From NCBI GenBank assembly GCA_944990035.1, contig CALYLX010000023.1, forward strand, positions 62,001-126,000: DNA of 64,000 nt. Reading direction: 5' to 3'. Shown here piece after piece: positions 58,499-64,000 of this stretch. The notes below the pieces were generated by a model that saw only the letters and a program-made list of their open reading frames with translations, was not told the DNA's origin and made no database searches. The number at the start of each line of letters is the position of its first letter. Positions within the stretch are counted from its first letter, which is position 1. The DNA comes from Clitopilus passeckerianus (Eukaryota; Basidiomycota; Agaricomycetes; Agaricales; Entolomataceae). The translations under genes and the position numbers were made by a program.

Positions 58499-61023
58499 AT
58501 GGCACCTCCCGTTAAACGGACTTATCAGTTCCGTCCACGCGGTCCGGGCGGCACGCAAGTGTCGTCTTCGGCAGGATCCACCATGCCAGGTGGATTGGCC
58601 GGCGCAGCAGATCTATCCCTTGACAATGGTCAAGGAGTGCAATCTAGGGCTGCTTCACCCGTGTCTGGCACACGCGGTGTTAGCGAAGATGAGAGTCTTC
58701 GTGGCGAGGATGAAGGTCCTCGCGGTATTTCCGACACCTTGAGCGACGGCTCTGGTGTGAAGGAAACTTCTAATAATGTATTAGAAGATGTACCTGAAAT
58801 ATTCGATAATGATCAAATAGATGATTTGTTTGAATATGACGAAAATTCTCTTCATCACGAGCGATGAAGAAGAATCTGTCCAAGCCGAGTTGACTGAAGA
58901 GCAAGAAATGCTCTACAACGCGGCTCGGGACAGTATGAGCCAGGAGCAACGTACCGCTTATGAGAAGCGCATGAAATACGCTGCCACTGTAGAAACCGAC
59001 GCATCTGAATCCGACGAGTCGGATAATGCGACTGTGAATATGAGTGCCCGGCCCGACAAGGGAAAGGGCATTGATCCTCTGAATTGGGGTAATTCCGGAA
59101 TCCCCGAGGATGAACGCGACATCAGCACACAAAGAGCTCTCTTTGAAGATATTCAGGAGAATGCTCGTGAGCCTGACAACGAACCTGATGGTTCTGACAT
59201 CGAAGGTGATGGAATTAATGTTCATGGCATTACTCCGGAATCTAATGTACAAGAGAATTCTACTTCTGACAAGAGGAAGAAAGAGAAAGAACGTGCTAAG
59301 GCCAAGGCTAAACGCCAGCGCCAACGTCGATCGACGTCTGCACCCATCTCTGAAGACTACGCTAGACTGTTGAACAGAATAGCGAAGGACGGAGGAGAAA
59401 AGACTCAGTCCAAGTCTTCGCCGAAAGGAGAAAGAAGCTAAGGGTCGCGCAACCAAGCCCATTAGCCAGGTTACTCCTAAGAGCTCCTTAGGGCGCGCCT
59501 TTGGCCGCCTTCGTCACAAGAAGAGGTCCGACCCCTCTGATGATGATGATGAGGATAGCTCTGACTCCAGTGAGTCGAGCTCATCTGACAGTGAGGACTC
59601 ACCTCCGAGTGGATCGGATTCGTCGAGCTCTGATGAGAGCTCTGATTCCTCCACTTCCTCCTCCGAATCTTCTGAGGATAGAGGCCGCCGCCACCGAAGG
59701 ACCCGAAAGGGCCGAAAGGAGCGTAAGCATCGCAAATCTCGATCAATGGCCTATGTTAGGACCTTGATCAAGCCTACCCCGCCGGAGAAGTACTCTGGTA
59801 CTGCCGATTTACAGCAGTTCCAGAAGTTCCTTACCCATGGGACCGCCTACGTCAAGTATGGCCTGGTAGAGAAACGACGACAAGTTTTAGTTTTGTCTGA
59901 ATTCCTCACCGGAAGAGCATATACTTACTATGCCAGGGCCGTTTCTCACCATCCGGAGAAATGGACCCTCGAGGAGTTCTTCATTGGACTCTTCAATGCG
60001 TGTTTCCCTCTGAATTACAGGGATAAGCAACGCCAGCGCCTGGAACGCTGTCAACAAGGCAATCGATCAGTCAGGGACTACGTTGCTGAGTTGAATGAAT
60101 TATTCCTTACAGTCGGTTCTTACCGCAAAAAGGAAAAGGTCATGAAGTTGTTCCACAACTTCCGTCCGTCGATTCGAAAGGCTCTTTACATGGCCAAGAT
60201 CAACCCAGAGACTGCCAAATGGTCTCATGTAGTTCGCGAGGCCGAATACATTGAGATGGCAGAGGCTGTTGGCAATGAGGAACGTCGAAATGATCGACCT
60301 GACCATAGCCGAAATGAACAGCGCCGAGACCCTCAGCCTCCCAAAGCTGGAAATGGTGGTGGAAACTCTCACCGTCAGGGTTCTCGCCAAAATCATCAGA
60401 CCAAGTCTAATGATCAGCGCCGTCACAAGCCTTCCACGTCTGGAAATAATTCTGGATACGGAAAGAATGAGTCCAATTCCTCTAAATCAAATGGAGGGAA
60501 CGCGAATGCCAAAACTCACCTCAGCGAGGAAGAGAAAGAGCAACTTCGCGCTGAAGGACGTTGCTTCCGTTGCAAGGAACCCGGACATATGTCCAGGAAC
60601 TGTCCCAAGGCCAATACGGCTAAAGGAAGCAAAGGGAAACCACCTGGAGTTAGTAACTTCAGCGTAGGAATTGACTTTGACCGCACCGAAAAACTTCGTG
60701 AGGCAAGTCTGGCCGAGACCACTCAAACCTTGAACCTTGGTATGGTGGACTGGGCCCTTGACGATGACACAGATTCTGAAGTGTCTGATGCGTCAGTAAC
60801 CGATCATAATTCGGATTTTGAGTTTCCGGGAAGGGAGATCATACCTCCTAGGGAACTTTACCCTGACTTCGTCGACCCGTTTGATGAGCGTTCAAACGCG
60901 CACAAGAAGCTAACGGGTGCTGAGCTCAATGATATCCTCTCAAGGGATATTAGCGTACCTATCTCATTGAGAACTTGGCACCGTCATCCTGAGCGCGAGT
61001 GGTTAATCTTCACGGACTTTTGA
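58499..61023 (+). pseudogene. Retrotransposon gag-like region, frameshifted
   Basis: Three frames in sequence: 58499-58867 (start MAPPVKRTYQFRPRG), about 58830-59441 (DEEESVQAELTEEQEML), and about 59400-61023. Switches near 58840 and 59420-59440 each need a single-base shift. A Lys/Arg-rich stretch and a long Asp/Ser run (SDPSDDDDEDSSDSSE) precede the capsid-like part: PPEKYSGTADLQQFQKFL, YYARAVSHHPEKWTLEEFF, RSVRDYVAELNELF. The zinc knuckle is CFRCKEPGHMSRNC. It ends at TGA 61021-61023, and the frame continues directly with ATG into the protease part in the same register. Confidence 0.82.
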
Positions 61024-62124
61024 ATGAAGTTCGCCCAGAAAGATGAAGCCATTTCGGGCCCTAGAATGACTATTGGTGATGTTCACGCGAGGAAGATGAT
61101 GTTCCTGCTTGAAAGTTCGTCACCCTATCCAGGAGATTCTAAGGAATCACTTACAGATATTGACACCCGTTTCCTGGTGTACCAAACCGATCCTGACCAC
61201 TTGATTGTGATGGATAGTGTTCACCCTGAGCACGATGGTTTGAGAGTTCGAATTAGCACGGTTGAGAATCCGGAATTCTCACCTGCTGCGTGGTACGCTC
61301 GTGCAATGAGCCAGTACACGAACAAACCGATCTATGATTATGATCGGATGTGCACTAAGTTATCCCCTCCGGATATGTGGGCTTGGAATGCCCAACGCGT
61401 GCTTGATTCCAGTTTCCGACCTAAGGAACAGAAGCGCGTCAGGATCTTTGACGTGCACAGAATCAATAATGATGAATATGAAATCATTGATACTTACCGG
61501 CGATCAAAGAATTTGATTGCTGGAAGGTACCTTCGCATGCGCAAGTTCAATCTGAACAACTGGTATGCGAAGAGGGTTCTGAAAAGACCTCGATGGGACT
61601 TTTTTGAGAGAGGAGAACATGATTTGCTCACCAATCTCTTCAAAGTACGCCCACAGCCTGGCACTTACCCTTACCGAGGCAATAGGAGAAGGAATGATCG
61701 ACGCACTGGCATCATCATTGATCTTTACGGTCAGCAGGTACAGGCTGGTACGTACCCTTCTTTGCAAAGGAACGCGTCAATGACAAAAGACCCTTCTAGG
61801 TCCGTTCCTAAGCCACTCGTTGTTGTTGTCCGCATCAATGGGCACCCGGCGAAGGCGTTAATCGACTCAGGATCACTCGGTGATTTTGTGTCAACAACGT
61901 TAGTTCAACAACTCAACTTGACGAGGAAGGAACTAACTTCACCTATTTTGGTACAGCTTGCTGTGCAAGGGTCGCGCTCACGCGTGAATTATGCCGTATC
62001 CGCCAGGCTGGAATACCAGAGGATAGGAGAGGATCGTCATTTTGATGTAATTAACATCTCAAATTATGATGTGATTCTTGGCACACCATGGCTGTATCAG
62101 CATCGAGTGACATTCAGTGTGAAT
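61024..62124 (+). CDS. Retrotransposon linker and aspartic protease region
   Basis: This stretch is in the same reading register as the gag segment before the TGA. A ~240-residue linker (starting MKFAQKDEAISGPRMTIG) is followed by the retropepsin: VVVRINGHPAKALIDSGSLG with the catalytic DSG, then VSTTLVQQLNL and YDVILGTPWLYQH. The frame is cut at 62125 by an inserted LTR, which adds only Cys and a stop. Before insertion it would have run on into the RT frame. Confidence 0.82.
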
Positions 62125-62586
62125 TGTTAAGCTAGTATCGCTACGTGCTCAACCAAGTATCAAGAGTTCAGCTGCTTAGTCCTCTACCAGCCTTTGTAGA
62201 GACGAGCGAGAGTAATCGAGCGAGTCGAAGTTAAAGCAAATAGCGATGTATAGGCTTTTAGGTCAAGCTGGGGAAGCAAGACCGAAAGCGTGAAAGTATT
62301 TATACATGAAGAGTAGGGCTAAGGGTTGGGCATTGCGCAGCAATGCTAAGTAAGCAAAAGTAAGTATGACTCGGAGTGAGTCAGAGTAAGAGTCACGACG
62401 AGTCATGGTAAGTAAATATAGTACAAGTATCCCACGATCATGAGAATACTGAGTAATCATAGCTAAAGGGATGAGTAATGCGCAGCAGTACTGAGTAAAT
62501 GTATAAACGTAAGCGGGGCGGGGATAGTAATGGTAGATGAGTAAAAGGAAAAAGAGTCCGGGTGTGTATCCAAGGTAACTGTAACA
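62125..62586. repeat. Solo LTR nested in the retrotransposon (462 bp)
   Basis: Starts TGTTA and ends TAACA (inverted termini, TG...CA). A 5-bp target duplication TGAAT flanks it at 62120-62124 and 62587-62591. No internal coding sequence. Removing it puts the protease and RT frames in the same register. It differs from the 58093-58340 LTR, so it comes from another family. Confidence 0.87.
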
Positions 62587-62589
62587 TGA

Positions 62590-64000
62590 ATCCACCGAGC
62601 ATTACAATTGGTAACCTCACCTCGTTACCCCTGAAGGGTCCTGGTGTAACGACATTGTCCTCTCGGGCAATGTCCTTGTATGAAGATGACCTCGAAAAGA
62701 TTCGAGAGAAACTTCGTGAGTATGCGAGACCACTCTGTAAACTTGCGAGTGAGACTCCGTTGCCTCCTTTGAGGGCAATAAACCATACTATACCTTTGAT
62801 TGATCCGCATAAGGTGTATCCGTGGTGTCCATCGCGTTGTCCTGAACCGATGAAAGCGCAATGGATTGAAAAAAGGGACGCGTATATCAAAAGCGGCAGG
62901 TGGAAGGTCACCAGCGCTGGGAATACCGTTCCCATTCTGTTCGTAAAGAAGCCTGGAAAGGCTGGAGAACCAATCAGAATGCGTACCGTGTTTGATTTGC
63001 GCGAGCGCAACGCAAATACCAAGAAGTTATCATCTCCTTTGCCGGATATTGATGGTATCTTGAGGAGGGCCGCTGCTGCAAAGTATCGGTCAATTATTGA
63101 CGGGCAGGACGCGTATGAACAGATCAGGATCGTACCTGAACATGTTGAACGCTCTGCTGTTTCCACCCCCGATGGAAACATGGTCAGTAATGTCGTGCAA
63201 CAGGGAGACTGTAATGCACCGGCAACCTACCAAGCGCTGATGAACTACCTGTTCTCATCGTATATTGGCCGGTTCCTTGATGTATATCTCGATGATATCA
63301 TCATTTATTCGAATACCCTGAAGGAACACATCGAGCATGTCAGAATTGTGCTCGATATTCTGAAAAGGGAACGGTTTTACCTTTCGGAGAAAAAGCTCCA
63401 ATTCCTGTGCAAGGATATGAAGGTACTCGGACGCATCATCGACGATGAAGGGATCAAAATGGATCCTGAAAAGGTCGATGCGTTGGTAAAATGGAAGGTC
63501 CCTACGAACAGAGACCTTCTGCGAGGATTTCTCGGTGCGGCCGGATACCTCGCAGATGACATTGACTGTGTACGCATCCCGATGGGGATTCTACACGGTT
63601 TGACGGGTGATACTGTTCCCTTCCGTTGGGAACACACCCATCAATGCGCCTTTGAAGATATCAAACGGTTAGCGTCATCGTGCAAAGACCACCACCGGAA
63701 ACCACTTACCTATGGAAAGGACACACCTCCAGTGAACCTTGTAACCGACGGTTGCATCACTGGAATTGCTGGTGTCGTCAGCCAAGGGGAAGATTGGAAA
63801 ACGGCCAAAGTGGCTGCGTTCTATTCGGCTAAGCTGAATTCTGCGCAACAGAATTATCCTGTGCATGAGATCGAGATGTTAGCCGGCGTGGAATCCATGC
63901 TAAGGCATCGCGACATACTGCAGGGTGTCCATTTTCGATGGTACACAGACCACAAGGGTCTTGTTCACCTGCTGAAGCAAAAGGACCTGTCGGGAAGACA
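62590..64000 (+). CDS. Retrotransposon reverse transcriptase and start of RNase H (runs off the window)
   Basis: The frame is open from the insertion point to the window end with no stop. Markers in order: PLKGPGVTTLSSRAMSLYE, LREYARPLCKLA, an RT finger region (AGNTVPILFVKKPG, RMRTVFDLRERN), SIIDGQDAYEQIRIVPE, the catalytic FLDVYLDDIIIYSN, FLCKDMKVLGRIID, and the connection KWKVPTNRDLLRGFLGAAGY. RNase H then starts with LVTDGCITGIAGVVSQ, and YTDHKGLVHLL sits near the edge. An ATG at 62586-62588 is formed by the LTR/target junction and is not the native start. RT function of this copy is doubtful given the broken gag and the insertion. Confidence 0.88.

Larger units (their letters stand above)
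58093..64000 (+). mobile_element. Ty3/gypsy-type LTR retrotransposon (right end beyond the window)
   Basis: Order of parts: 5' LTR (58093-58340), gag-like frames with a CCHC knuckle, retropepsin, then reverse transcriptase and the start of RNase H. This is the order and sequence style of fungal Ty3/gypsy (Metaviridae) elements. The coding part has at least two frameshifts and one TGA, and a solo LTR of another or related family is inserted between protease and RT. The copy is unlikely to be autonomous. It interrupts a NACHT first exon; the presumed 5-bp target ATAAT (58088-58092) could not be checked at the other end. Confidence 0.88.

Noticed and set aside
61504..63866. Several minus-strand frames of 60-250 codons
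   Set aside because: Antisense to the retrotransposon protease and RT frames, or inside the nested LTR.
1..64000. CRISPR arrays, bacterial operons, rRNA and tRNA genes
   Set aside because: Nothing of the kind was seen. The content is eukaryotic and no tRNA-like A/B-box pair stood out by eye; a tRNA scan was not possible.

Overview
The window looks like nuclear DNA of an agaricomycete (mushroom-forming basidiomycete). The genes have many 50-60 nt GT-AG introns. The gene content fits as well: DUF6699 proteins, a cerato-platanin, several Agaricomycete-type NACHT NTPases and a Ty3/gypsy element with a CCHC knuckle. All calls come from reading the sequence and the conceptual translations; no database search was run.

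Layout. 1-5.5 kb: two DUF6699 genes and a calcipressin, all on the minus strand. 6.5-26.7 kb: a cluster of NACHT P-loop NTPases, with three on minus (6.5, 9.3, 24.8 kb), one on plus (18.5 kb) and one plus-strand pseudogene (13.3 kb). Housekeeping genes sit between them: a CCDC124/Lso2-like ribosome-associated protein (12 kb) and a furin-repeat single-pass membrane protein (20.9-24.0 kb). 28.5-33.2 kb: a secreted ribotoxin/T1-like RNase, a divergent unknown gene and ALG2. 34-37.8 kb: a small membrane protein, an FAD monooxygenase and a cerato-platanin. 38.7-47.5 kb: two more NACHT genes, separated by a 2.5-kb foldback transposon with an 8-bp target duplication, an orphan NACHT first exon and a mariner-like MITE. 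48-52.6 kb: TRM2 and a CNNM/Mam3-type transporter, head to head. 53.4-57.0 kb: an inverted copy of the ALG2-unknown-RNase block, in which ALG2 is a broken fragment and the other two genes are open. 57.3-58.1 kb: a relic of the TRM2 3' end, followed by a NACHT first exon that is interrupted by a Ty3/gypsy element. That element runs off the right edge and itself carries a nested solo LTR.

Main theme. Every NACHT gene has the same three-part build: a short first exon with a recurring motif (roughly I-x-[ND]-S-x-F-x-[ED]-[TA]...Y), a NACHT core, and a short last exon that starts [KR]-C and ends in a Cys cluster. None has visible WD40, TPR or ankyrin repeats. The locus turns over by duplication, frameshift and transposon insertion, as expected for NLR-like self/non-self or immune-type genes. 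The co-duplicated RNase and unknown gene, arranged head to head, is the second candidate for an undescribed system.
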